Assembly (NCBI RefSeq): GCF_019317285.1
Contig: NZ_CP079218.1
Span: 682,001 to 746,000, forward strand
Direction of reading: 5' to 3'
DNA from: Pedobacter sp. D749
Lineage (GTDB): Bacteria; Bacteroidota; Bacteroidia; Sphingobacteriales; Sphingobacteriaceae
DNA: 64,000 nt
The notes below the pieces were generated by a model. That model ran no database searches. It was given only the letters and a program-made list of their open reading frames with translations, and was not told the DNA's origin. A program made the position numbers and the translations under genes. Positions 1 to 9,127 of this stretch are shown here, piece after piece (within the stretch, counting starts at the first letter, position 1; every line of letters begins with the position of its first letter).

Positions 1-66
1 GCTATATTGTAAAAGGGTTCTGTCTTCCCAAGCGGCTTCAATTAATTTCTTTAAATCTGAATACAT
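1..66 (-). CDS. dapD: DapD (tetrahydrodipicolinate N-succinyltransferase), 5' end only
   Basis: The reverse strand from 66 opens with ATG and stays open for 22 codons to the window edge. The peptide begins MYSDLKKLIEAAWEDR, which resembles the N-terminus of 2,3,4,5-tetrahydropyridine-2,6-dicarboxylate N-succinyltransferase from Bacteroidota (the conserved IEAAWEDR stretch). That enzyme acts in lysine/diaminopimelate synthesis in the cytoplasm. Only the extreme N-terminus is present, so the call rests on one motif and my recall of the family. It is divergent from the S4-domain gene at 259. Confidence 0.7.
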   Translation of the reverse strand, partial: MYSDLKKLIEAAWEDRTLLQYS

Positions 67-243
67 GATGTTTTTAAATTTTACGCAAAATAAATCAATT
101 TTTGTTTATTAAAGGGCTAATTGTTTAAATTGTTTGTAGATAGCTTAGTGCAAAGATTATCGAATTGTTCGATTGCTGGTCTTAACGGCTTTGAAAATGA
201 GAATGATTTAACAATAAAGCAATAAAACAATTTAACAATTCTT

Positions 244-251
244 TACTTTTG
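244..251 (+). promoter_or_regulatory. Putative -7 promoter box of the S4-domain gene
   Basis: TACTTTTG matches the Bacteroidota -7 consensus TAnnTTTG exactly and ends 7 bp before the ATG at 259. No good TTTG -33 box is visible at the usual distance. If used, the mRNA would have almost no leader. Confidence 0.45.
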
Positions 252-258
252 AGGCTTT

Positions 259-657
259 ATGACAGAGACAGAAAAACTTAGGATAGATAAATATTTATGG
301 GCCATCAGGTTGTTTAAAACCCGGAGCCTTGCTACTGATGCCTGTAAAGCCGGAAGGGTGAAATTGAAAGGTCAGAATATTAAACCATCGGCCATTGTAA
401 AAGTTGGTGATGTTTATCAGGTATCGAAAGGGGTCGAGAAGAAAATCATTGAAGTGGTAGAACTTTCGTACAACAGAACTGATTCGCCAACGGCCTTAAC
501 GAAATACAAAGATTTAACTCCAGTAGAAGAAACACATGCCTTTAAATCGATGTTCCATGCGCCAAGCTTAAAACGCGATAGGGGTACAGGACGTCCGACT
601 AAGAAAGATCGTCGCGAAACAGATGACCTGATTGGAGGAATGTTTGAGGAAGAATAG
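259..657 (+). CDS. S4-domain RNA-binding protein (HslR/Hsp15-like)
   Basis: 132 residues. An S4 RNA-binding fold starts almost at the N-terminus (KLRIDKYLWAIRLFKTRSLA, residues about 6-25) and continues through the VKLKGQ and VGDVYQV segments to about residue 65. This is the arrangement of Hsp15/HslR, which binds stalled 50S subunits carrying nascent chain. The tail is basic then acidic (GRPTKKDRRETDD). It is a monocistronic gene divergent from dapD. The start is chosen because the S4 motif follows directly and a TAnnTTTG box lies just upstream. The family is clear; the precise HslR role is inferred. Confidence 0.85.
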   Translation: MTETEKLRIDKYLWAIRLFKTRSLATDACKAGRVKLKGQNIKPSAIVKVGDVYQVSKGVEKKIIEVVELSYNRTDSPTALTKYKDLTPVEETHAFKSMFHAPSLKRDRGTGRPTKKDRRETDDLIGGMFEEE

Positions 658-800
658 TTAGTCCTCAGTCTTGAGTCCAAAGTCTGTAGTCTGTTTGATA
701 ACTATAGACTTCAGATTAAAACCATCAATTCCCTTTCTCCAGTCTGAAATCACTGATTGGCTCATGACTCAAGACTACGGACTGAAGACTAAAATACCTC
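658..800. repeat. Inverted repeat of AGTC-rich intergenic sequence
   Basis: The arm at about 658-692 (TTAGTCCTCAGTCTTGAG...) is inversely repeated at about 764-800 (reverse complement TTAGTCTTCAGTCCGTAG...). A similar AGTC/GTCGG-rich inverted repeat occurs at 38785-38932. The right arm lies inside the 3' end of the EcsC-like gene. Confidence 0.6.
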
Positions 801-1498
801 ATTCTATAACTCATTATAGCAGTTTTGCCCAGTTTTTCGATCAGTTTATAATTGGCAACTGCTCCTACCGCTGCGCCAACAAAAGGCAACATCTGGGCAA
901 GTTTGGCCAAGTCGATATAATCGCGGTATTGCTGTTGAAAGGTAAGCCAATCAAATTCATCAATGTTAGTCGGTAACTGATGGGCTTTATCATCCCAGTT
1001 CTGCATTTTATAAAATATATTCTGGCTTTCTTCTTTGCTCGAAAAGGCCAGTTGAAAAATGTGTAATATATATAAACGCTCGCGGTAATCTTTAACATCG
1101 TATCCGTAAACCGCGGCAATATCAAAAAGCATCTTCATTTTAATGCCCAGCAATAAAGGGAAATCTGCCAGGCTCATTAAAAAACCACCAGCACCCGTAA
1201 TCCCACCTTCTGCCGCTCCGGTTTTTTTGTAGGTGTCAATTTTTTGTTTTACCAACGCTTCCCGGTGCATTAAGGTTAAATCGGTAATGGGTTTCGAGGT
1301 TGTAAAGGTAGATCCTAAAAGAACCGCCTTAACCATTTGTTTAATCGCAGTGGTAATGGCATTGTGAACCTTGTCGGGAATATAGCTGTTTATTTTTTTC
1401 TGCACTTTATCCGTCACCTTACTCAAAAGCGAAGGTTTCTGCAAGGTTTTAAACTTCCAGAAATTTAGTTCACCACTTATTTTTTGTTCGTAGGTCAT
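725..1498 (-). CDS. EcsC-family protein
   Basis: 257 residues, similar in layout to EcsC-family proteins: amphipathic N-terminus, then a glycine/alanine-rich segment (GGITGAGGFLMSLADFPLLLGIKMKMLFDIAAVYGYD, quoted here only as its region, residues about 98-135) and a second one (LPFVGAAVGAVANYKLIEKLG, about 202-222). The biochemical role of the family is poorly known; membrane association is likely. The last about 20 residues (SLQSVVLSHEPISDF...) are encoded inside an intergenic-type repeat, so the C-terminus is probably not original. Monocistronic, convergent with the S4-domain gene. Confidence 0.7.
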   Translation of the reverse strand: MTYEQKISGELNFWKFKTLQKPSLLSKVTDKVQKKINSYIPDKVHNAITTAIKQMVKAVLLGSTFTTSKPITDLTLMHREALVKQKIDTYKKTGAAEGGITGAGGFLMSLADFPLLLGIKMKMLFDIAAVYGYDVKDYRERLYILHIFQLAFSSKEESQNIFYKMQNWDDKAHQLPTNIDEFDWLTFQQQYRDYIDLAKLAQMLPFVGAAVGAVANYKLIEKLGKTAIMSYRMRYFSLQSVVLSHEPISDFRLEKGN

Positions 1499-1541
1499 GT
1501 TTCAATGCTACAATAATTATTCCTTAAAATTTAACATAAAA

Positions 1542-1549
1542 TAACTTTG
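1542..1549 (+). promoter_or_regulatory. Putative -7 box of the thioredoxin-TPR gene
   Basis: TAACTTTG fits TAnnTTTG and lies 58 bp upstream of the ATG at 1608. No clear TTTG -33 box. Weak evidence. Confidence 0.35.
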
Positions 1550-1607
1550 AAGAATAAAGAATAAACTATATATTTAGTTACCTGAATATAAACTTAATCC
1601 TTTCATT

Positions 1608-3521
1608 ATGAAAACCTTAAAATTGTTCTGTTCACTGGTGTTGGCTGCGGGAGTGGCTAATGCTCAAGGGGTAAAATTTTCAGCTGATCAACCTGCGGCA
1701 GGAAGTACCGTTAAATTTACCTACGATCCAAAAGGAACCAACCTGGAAAACCTGGCCGATGTAAAATGTAAGAGTTATACTTTTTTTTCGAAAACCAACC
1801 CAAAAGACACCAAGATTGAGCTGGTAAAAGAAGGGGCGATTTATAAAGGGGAAATTACTGCGCCGGATAGCGTTACCGTGGTTGGACTTGCTTTTTCGGT
1901 TGGCGATCAGAAAGATGAAGCGCCTGCGGGTTATGTACTTGAATTTACCAAAGGTGGAAAAGTGCCTGCTGAAGCCTATCTTAACGAAGCCTTTTTATAC
2001 GGATTGGCCGGAAATTATTATCTCGGGCTTACCATTGATCCTGAAAAAGCAGTTAGTTTGTATAAACAGGCATTCGCCTTAAAGCCAGAGCTGAAAAAGA
2101 AAAACCTGCAACAATATCTTTCGTTGGAGTACAAAGCAGATAAAGATAAGGGAACAAAGCTCATCAACGAGAATATTTCGGCCTTATCTAAATTAAAAGA
2201 ACCTAAAGAAGAAGATTTAAGCACTGTTATTGGGCTGTATTCATTGTTAAAGAAAAAAGCTCAGGCAGACTCGGTAAAAATAATTCTGTTGAAAAAATAT
2301 CCGACAGGAAATTATGCCTGGGGAGATGATATGAATGCGCTATATGGTACAAAAGATTTTGGAACACAGGAGAAAAAAGCAGCAGACATGATTGCCAAAT
2401 TTAAATTCGATGCCAGCAAAAAAGCAGATGCCGATAAGTTAAATTCAATTTATGGCATTTTGGCAAACGCAAGCATACAGGCAAAAAATGCCGATAAATT
2501 TGAACTTTATGCTGGTAAAGTAACTAATAAACAAAGCAAGGCAAATTTGTATAATTCTTTTGCCTGGCCATTGGCTGAGAAAAAAGAAAACCTGGAGCTA
2601 GCAACAGAACTCTCTAAAAAATCGCTCGATTTGATAGAAGAGGCTAAAAATGGTGAAGTACCAGTTTATTTTTCTTCAAAAGATGAGTACATAAAATCGC
2701 TTGATCGGGCTTACGCCATGTATGCCGATACCTATGCACTATTGCTGCATCATCAGGGTAATAACAAAGAAGCATTGGCTTATCAGGAAAAAGCTAAGGC
2801 TTATAATGATGCTAGTGGAAACGAACGGTACATCATGTATTTAAATTTAACGGGTAATAAGGATAAAGCCTATGCTGAAGCCGAAAAGATCATAAAAGAA
2901 GGGAAAGCCACTGACTCTTTGAAAACAATCTTCAAAACGCTTTACACTTCATTAAAGAAAGAAGGAACTTACGAAACCTATATTGCCAACTTAGAAAAAG
3001 CAGCACTTGAAAAAGAAAGAGCGGAGTGGGTCAAAAAAATGATCAATATCCCTGCGCCTGGGTTTTCTTTAACCAATCTTAAAGGGGAAAAGGTAAGCTT
3101 AGCAAGTTTAAAGGGGAAGATTGTGATTTTAGATTATTGGGCAACCTGGTGCGGCCCTTGTGTTGCTTCTTTTCCGGGGATGCAAAAAGCCATGGCTAAA
3201 TATTCAGGTAACCCCAATGTGGTATTCTTGTTTGTAAACACCTGGCAAAATGAAGAAAATAGAGAAAAACTTGTTACCGATTTTATTGCCGAAAAGAAAT
3301 ATAATTTTAACGTGCTTTACGATACCAAAAATGCAAAAGACCCCTCAAAATTTGATGTGGTAAGTGCTTATAAAGTTGATGGAATCCCTACCAAATTTGT
3401 AATAGATGGTGATGGTAACATCAGGTTTAAAGCCGTTGGTTTCTCTGGCTCTGATGATGGTGTGGTGAAAGAAATAGATGCCATGGTCGGATTACTGGCT
3501 TCTAAAGAATCGAGTAAATAA
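1608..3521 (+). CDS. Secreted thioredoxin-fold (TlpA-like) protein with helical-repeat middle
   Basis: 637 residues. A signal peptide (MKTLKLFCSLVLAAGVANAQ) is followed by a beta-rich N-terminal part, a long helical region of TPR-like character (about residues 125-480; e.g. YADTYALLLHHQGNNKEALAYQ), and a C-terminal TlpA/AhpC-type thioredoxin domain with WATWCGPC, cysteines at about residues 515 and 518. Such proteins act in the periplasm as thiol-disulfide oxidoreductases. The substrate is unknown. A strong hairpin follows the stop codon. Confidence 0.85.
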   Translation: MKTLKLFCSLVLAAGVANAQGVKFSADQPAAGSTVKFTYDPKGTNLENLADVKCKSYTFFSKTNPKDTKIELVKEGAIYKGEITAPDSVTVVGLAFSVGDQKDEAPAGYVLEFTKGGKVPAEAYLNEAFLYGLAGNYYLGLTIDPEKAVSLYKQAFALKPELKKKNLQQYLSLEYKADKDKGTKLINENISALSKLKEPKEEDLSTVIGLYSLLKKKAQADSVKIILLKKYPTGNYAWGDDMNALYGTKDFGTQEKKAADMIAKFKFDASKKADADKLNSIYGILANASIQAKNADKFELYAGKVTNKQSKANLYNSFAWPLAEKKENLELATELSKKSLDLIEEAKNGEVPVYFSSKDEYIKSLDRAYAMYADTYALLLHHQGNNKEALAYQEKAKAYNDASGNERYIMYLNLTGNKDKAYAEAEKIIKEGKATDSLKTIFKTLYTSLKKEGTYETYIANLEKAALEKERAEWVKKMINIPAPGFSLTNLKGEKVSLASLKGKIVILDYWATWCGPCVASFPGMQKAMAKYSGNPNVVFLFVNTWQNEENREKLVTDFIAEKKYNFNVLYDTKNAKDPSKFDVVSAYKVDGIPTKFVIDGDGNIRFKAVGFSGSDDGVVKEIDAMVGLLASKESSK

Positions 3522-3529
3522 TGCCTCAA

Positions 3530-3575
3530 TTAAACAACAAAAGGTGCTGAATTATCGGCACCTTTTGTTGTTTAA
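3530..3575 (+). terminator. Hairpin terminator after the thioredoxin-TPR gene
   Basis: A perfect 18-bp stem (3530-3547 with 3558-3575) encloses a 10-nt loop; the right arm carries CCTTTTGTTGTTT. It begins 8 bp after the stop at 3521. The T-rich part is inside the stem, so efficiency is uncertain. Confidence 0.7.
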
Positions 3576-3610
3576 TAATCTACCCGCATTGAAGAAGTTT
3601 CTATAATTGA
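3572..3610 (-). pseudogene. Remnant of a second guanine deaminase gene (3' end only)
   Basis: Read on the reverse strand this encodes SIIETSSMRVDY followed by TAA. The intact gene at 3999-4475 ends KLWETSAMRIDY followed by TAA. About 30 of 39 bases agree, including the stop codon, but nothing further upstream is conserved. It looks like the last dozen codons of a tandem copy, cut off by the dispersed repeat that begins near 3630. Confidence 0.5.
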
Positions 3611-3629
3611 TTTTTTGTCCGACTGCACA

Positions 3630-3875
3630 ATCTTGCCTCGGCTCGCCGCCGCCGAAGGGCTCTTTCTTTTTGGTATCAAAAAGACCAGCGAAGCTAGCTT
3701 GAATGCCATTGAAAACATAAAGACACATGAAAAAACAAAAAATGCCGGCTGAAAATTTTTCTTTGGAAGCCGGTAGGTTGGCTGAGGCAGTGGAATCCGA
3801 AAAATTTGTTAGGCCGGAACTGAGTGGAACGGAGATACCGTGCTATGGACTAGCTGGGTGGAAATGCAAGTAGCA
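3630..3875 (+). repeat. Dispersed repeat family A, copy 1
   Basis: This stretch, starting TCTTGCCTCGGCTCGCCGCC and ending near CTGGGTGGAAATGC, is repeated in inverse orientation at 34386-34575. Shared landmarks in order are CCGCCGCCGAAGGGCTCTTT, GCCGGCTGAAAATTTTTC, ACGGAGATACCGT and AGCTGG(A/G)TGGAAATGC. Copy 1 has about 50 extra bases near 3680-3730. No coding sequence is evident. The rest of the gap to 3998 holds a short GATCCGAT-type palindrome and nothing else I recognise. Confidence 0.75.
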
Positions 3876-3998
3876 AATAAAGTGCTCAGCGAAGCTAAAT
3901 AGATCTCCCTCTTAATTTAATTTTGGGCTTGCACTTCATCCGATTGCCATCGGATCTAGATGACAATTTTTCTTTTTGGATCTATCAATAATAACTTC

Positions 3999-4475
3999 TT
4001 AATAATCAATCCGCATTGCAGAAGTTTCCCATAATTTGAAAGCTGCCAAAGCTTCATCCCGCATCAGTTGGATTACCGGCAGGCTCCTTTTTTCCATCGG
4101 TTTATCTAATTCTTCATAAATAAACTTATCACTAAAACCAATGTTTTCGGCATCTGCCTTGGTATTTGCATAATAAATGGTATCAATCTTAGCCCAATAA
4201 ATAGCACCCAAACACATAGGGCAGGGCTCGCAACTGGTATAAATTACACAGCCGCTTAAATCGAAAGTATTCAATTCGGTACAAGCCAACCTAATGGCTG
4301 AGACTTCGGCGTGTGCTGTAGGATCGTTGCTTGAAGTTACCTTATTGGCCGATTTAGCAATCAATTTGCCATCTTTCACCACCACAGCACCAAAAGGCCC
4401 GCCAATACTTTCACTTACATTCTGTACAGATAGGTCTATTGCCATCTGCATATATTCCTGATGTTGAGTCTCCAT
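3999..4475 (-). CDS. guaD: Guanine deaminase-type nucleoside deaminase
   Basis: 158 residues, the usual size of bacterial cytidine-deaminase-fold guanine deaminases. Zinc motif HAEVSAI (residues about 56-62) and PCPMCLGAIYWA (about 84-95) give the His and two Cys ligands and the catalytic Glu. The C-terminal part (GFSDKFIYEEL...PVIQL) matches the GuaD subgroup better than the tRNA-adenosine deaminase TadA. Predicted reaction: guanine to xanthine plus ammonia in purine salvage. Monocistronic; a degenerate copy of its 3' end lies at 3572-3610. Confidence 0.82.
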   Translation of the reverse strand: METQHQEYMQMAIDLSVQNVSESIGGPFGAVVVKDGKLIAKSANKVTSSNDPTAHAEVSAIRLACTELNTFDLSGCVIYTSCEPCPMCLGAIYWAKIDTIYYANTKADAENIGFSDKFIYEELDKPMEKRSLPVIQLMRDEALAAFKLWETSAMRIDY

Positions 4476-4524
4476 TTTATATCCTGATTAATCCCTTTGT
4501 CGTTAAAATTTAAAATAACAGCAC

Positions 4525-4554
4525 AAAAAAAATGCCCCGATTATTCGGGGCATT
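4525..4554 (-). terminator. Intrinsic terminator of the OmpH-like gene
   Basis: On the reverse strand a 10-bp GC-rich stem (4545-4554 with 4531-4540, AATGCCCCGA type) with a 4-nt loop is followed by six T. It lies 22 bp past the stop of the OmpH-like gene. Confidence 0.85.
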
Positions 4555-4575
4555 CTGTTTTAAATATCTTTTAGC

Positions 4576-5175
4576 TTATTTTTTGCTGTATTCAGCATTT
4601 AAGCCTTTAATTACTTCCGAAGTAACATCTAAACTTTCGTCGGCAAATAAAATAGAACTGTTACCTTTTGAGTAAGTTAAAACCATTTTATAACCTTTTC
4701 CTTTAGCGTAACCTTTTAAATATTCTGCAACTTTATCATACAATTTTTCGTTTTCAGCAGCCTGCTCATTCTGTAAAGCACCGCCGGCATTTTGTTGGTA
4801 AGTTTGCAATTCCTGTTGCTTACGTGCTAAACGCTCTTCAGTGCTTTTACGTTGATCGGCAGATAAAGTTTGTGCCGATTGTTGGTATTGTGCCACCTCT
4901 CTTTGGAAAGCCTGACCTTTAGCCTGCATATCTGCCTGAGCATTTTTGCTCTTGCCTTCAAATTTCACTTTAAGATCTTTGAAGTATTCATATTTTGTAA
5001 GTAACGAGTCGGAGTTTACATACACAATTTTCTCAGTTGGAGAAACCGCTGCAGTAGTACCCTCTGTTTTTTTAGTTTCAGTAGTTTTAGTGTCTTTGTT
5101 CTGGCATGCAGAGAAAGCAGTTATCAAAGTTGCTGTTGCAAGTAAACCAAAGGTTTTAAAGGTTCTTCTTTCCAT
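4576..5175 (-). CDS. OmpH/Skp-family periplasmic lipoprotein
   Basis: 199 residues. The N-terminus is a lipoprotein signal with lipobox AFSAC (Cys at about 24), followed by a Thr/Lys linker. From about residue 48 (EKIVYVNSDSLLTKYEYFKDL) the OmpH/Skp pattern appears: a start strand, a long coiled coil rich in Gln/Lys/Glu (about 70-150) and a C-terminal strand region (YKMVLTYSKGNSSILFADESLDVTSEVIKGLN). Skp-like proteins chaperone unfolded outer-membrane proteins. Lipid anchoring differs from classical soluble Skp. Monocistronic with its own terminator. Confidence 0.85.
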   Translation of the reverse strand: MERRTFKTFGLLATATLITAFSACQNKDTKTTETKKTEGTTAAVSPTEKIVYVNSDSLLTKYEYFKDLKVKFEGKSKNAQADMQAKGQAFQREVAQYQQSAQTLSADQRKSTEERLARKQQELQTYQQNAGGALQNEQAAENEKLYDKVAEYLKGYAKGKGYKMVLTYSKGNSSILFADESLDVTSEVIKGLNAEYSKK

Positions 5176-5364
5176 TCTTGTTTAATAAATTTTAGCAAAC
5201 TTATATAAATTAGTTTTGATATGCAATTTAAAGAAACGCCTATTGCGGTACGAGGGTAGTTTTGCGTTTAGCGCATTGCGTAAAGCGTTTAATTTACTCA
5301 ACGCTTGCCGCTCAATCTGATAGAGGTGATTTGAAAAGCAAAAACTGTGTTTCAAACGGCTGTT

Positions 5365-5935
5365 TGCCCCGCTGTCCGCTTTATTTCATGCCCGCTTACA
5401 TCGGGTTTAGGTGGCAAGGCAGGTGTTACTATCCGGGGCTGCAGAGCGGCAAGAGCAAATTTAAAAATACCAAACGTTCCTACGGAACGAAAACACCAAT
5501 TAAACAATTGGCTACCGATGAATCGTCCCTAACGGGACGGCAGAAAAGTATTGGTTAAAAACACCATGGCATGTCGTTAAGTTAGGCCCTGGCGCAGGTA
5601 ACATCATTTAACCACAGATAAAAAGGATGCGCACAGATATAAAAATCCGTGTTTATCTGTGTACATCTGTGGTTAAAACCCTCGTCATAATGACACTATG
5701 CAGTGACGCGTTGGGCAATTGTTGCTATTGTGAAAAAAGCGTCCCGTAGGGATGCATGCCCGGTAGAAAAAAAAATGTAATATTTTTTCGTTCCGTAGGA
5801 ACGTTTGGTGAATAATCCATTCATATTCAGCATTGTTTTTCCCACCTAAACCCGATTGAAATGAAAAGCTTCCGCTTCTTCAGCGGGACTTGTAATGGAA
5901 AGCGGGAGGAGACATGGATTGGAATGCGGGTTTTG
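5365..5935. repeat. Nested inverted-repeat region upstream of gyrB
   Basis: Non-coding stretch built as a nested palindrome. The outer parts are two inversely oriented elements carrying TCGGGTTTAGGTGG (about 5400-5414) and CCACCTAAACCCGA (about 5840-5854), each with AGCGGG-type partners. Inside, a 25-bp segment at 5469-5493 recurs inversely at 5785-5809 and itself contains the palindrome CGTTCCTACGGAACG. Further in are GTCCCTAACGGGAC (about 5524-5537) and GTCCCGTAGGGA (about 5741-5752). The centre is the CACAGAT hairpin at 5607-5677. No gene is supported in 5176-6066. Confidence 0.7.
5607..5677. repeat. CACAGAT-type double palindrome, copy 1
   Basis: Outer arms TTTAACCACAGAT (5607-5619) and ATCTGTGGTTAAA (5665-5677) pair perfectly; inner arms CACAGATA (5632-5639) and TATCTGTG (5654-5661) pair again. 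A second copy is at 56345-56425, and weaker relatives at about 13193-13236 and 49395-49458. Confidence 0.75.
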
Positions 5936-5999
5936 CTTTCCAAACCTGATTTAAACCTGTTTCAATCGCTTTAACAGTAATCTCTTAACAGCTCAAAAC

Positions 6000-6008
6000 T
6001 TATCCACA
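6000..6008 (+). promoter_or_regulatory. Consensus DnaA box upstream of gyrB
   Basis: TTATCCACA is an exact match to the consensus DnaA 9-mer and lies 58 bp before the gyrB start, just upstream of the predicted promoter. It is a single box, so it is not evidence for an origin; it could let DnaA affect gyrB expression or be chance. Confidence 0.4.
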
Positions 6009-6010
6009 TA

Positions 6011-6042
6011 TTAGTTTAAATGCCAAAATTTCCGTATTTTTG
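6011..6042 (+). promoter_or_regulatory. Predicted gyrB promoter
   Basis: -7 box TATTTTTG (6035-6042) fits TAnnTTTG, with TTAG (6011-6014), one mismatch from TTTG, 20 bp upstream. The start codon is 24 bp downstream. Confidence 0.55.
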
Positions 6043-6063
6043 ATACTTATTGTTTTTAATTAA

Positions 6064-8025
<1,962 letters not shown>

Positions 8026-8060
8026 CCACTAAATCCCAAAAAGGGGAATTTAAAATACCA

Positions 8061-8096
8061 AACCTCTTCAAGATTTAACTTGAGGAGGTTTTTTTT
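8061..8096 (+). terminator. Intrinsic terminator of gyrB
   Basis: AACCTCTTCAAG (8061-8072) pairs with CTTGAGGAGGTT (8079-8090) with one G-T pair, followed by a run of T to 8096. Confidence 0.9.
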
Positions 8097-8104
8097 GCCA
8101 TATT

Positions 8105-8188
8105 CGTCATTGCGAGGCACGAAGCAATCTTAATGCTTTGGGTTTTACGTGCGAACGTTGTAGGATTGCTTCGTGCCTCGCAATGACG
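8105..8188. repeat. CGTCATTGCGAGG palindromic element
   Basis: Perfect 25-bp inverted arms (8105-8129 and 8164-8188) starting CGTCATTGCGAGGCACG, separated by 34 bp. It shares its terminal CGTCAT/ATGACG with the other palindromic families of this window. Confidence 0.85.
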
Positions 8189-8199
8189 ATCACTTTATC

Positions 8200-8229
8200 A
8201 TGGTGTAAGATGTTACCATCTTACACCAT
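8200..8229. repeat. Short perfect inverted repeat
   Basis: ATGGTGTAAGATG (8200-8212), 4-nt spacer, then its exact reverse complement (8217-8229). No T run on either side strong enough to call a terminator. The rest of the gap to 8379 shows nothing else recognisable. Confidence 0.6.
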
Positions 8230-8379
8230 ATTGAATTTTTCTAGCTTGGATGAATTATGTTGTCATAAGTCAGATGGAAGCAGCTAACTTCACCCGAAAA
8301 TAGGTTATTAATTTATCGCTATGTTATGAACATGTCGCTTTTTATTTTGTAAATTTATTTACACACAAATAAAATCAAA

Positions 8380-8979
8380 ATGAAAAAAGCAGGAATTATT
8401 TTACTGCTATTATCGGGCTCGATAATAGTTAGTGCGCAGTCACAGCGTAAAAGTCAAAAAAACCATCCAACGGCTCAATTGTTGAAATTGAAGATTAACC
8501 CTAAGCTAAAATCTTCAACGGATTGTAAGACCTCAATAGCGATGCATCCGTATGTTACACATTCAGTTTTTAGTAAACCCGGAGATATTTCTACCATTGT
8601 TAATGCCAATGGAACCCATTTGACTGTGGTGAATAATGGGAATATGGCAACAATAGTTAATCCGGATGGTACGCATTCAACCGTCATCAAAAATGGTAAC
8701 ACATCTACTATTGTTAATCCAAATGGTACGCATTCAACCGTCATCAAAAATGTTAACACATCTACTATTGTTAATCCAGATGGTACGCATTCAACCGTCA
8801 TCAAAAATGGTAACACATCTACTATTGTTAATCCAAATGGTTCACATTCTACCGTGATCAATAATGGAAATACATCTGTTATTGTAAATCCTAACGGAAC
8901 ACATTCTACTGTAATTAACAATGGAAGCACATCAATAATTGTTAATCCAGATGGAACACACACTGTAGTTGTAAATTAA
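8380..8979 (+). CDS. Secreted protein of seven 19-residue repeats
   Basis: 199 residues: a signal peptide (MKKAGIILLLLSGSIIVSAQ), a basic Gln/Lys linker to about residue 70, then about seven tandem repeats of the form STIVNPDGTHSTVIKNGNT, the last one shortened (SIIVNPDGTHTVVVN). The regular TIV/TVI strands with NPDG and NNGN turns suggest a beta-solenoid or beta-hairpin stack on the cell surface or in the periplasm. Repeats 2-4 are nearly identical at DNA level (57-bp unit), pointing to recent copy-number change. I do not recognise a named family; function unknown. It is monocistronic with a hairpin after the stop. Confidence 0.75.
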   Translation: MKKAGIILLLLSGSIIVSAQSQRKSQKNHPTAQLLKLKINPKLKSSTDCKTSIAMHPYVTHSVFSKPGDISTIVNANGTHLTVVNNGNMATIVNPDGTHSTVIKNGNTSTIVNPNGTHSTVIKNVNTSTIVNPDGTHSTVIKNGNTSTIVNPNGSHSTVINNGNTSVIVNPNGTHSTVINNGSTSIIVNPDGTHTVVVN

Positions 8980-8997
8980 TTTAGCAATATAAAAAAC

Positions 8998-9024
8998 AAA
9001 GCCATTCAAAAAATGAATGGCTTT
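8998..9024. terminator. Bidirectional hairpin terminator
   Basis: AAAGCCATTC (8998-9007) pairs with GAATGGCTTT (9015-9024). T-rich sequence follows in both directions, so it could serve the repeat-protein gene (+) and the bestrophin-like gene (-), which converge here. Confidence 0.7.
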
Positions 9025-9127
9025 TGTATTATACACGATTGCAAATGGCCGCTCTTTATCCAAAAAGAAACCACTGCGCTTAACTAACCATCTCAGTACT
9101 GAGATGTATTTTTAGGCTTTACGTTGA

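Noticed and set aside
5262..5558. 98-codon open frame in the spacer upstream of gyrB
   Set aside because: It runs across several palindromic repeats, has a cysteine/arginine-rich composition unlike real proteins here, and resembles no family.
8475..8963. 162-codon frame antisense to the 19-residue repeat protein
   Set aside because: It is produced by the 57-bp periodicity of the opposite strand; no signal or start context supports it.
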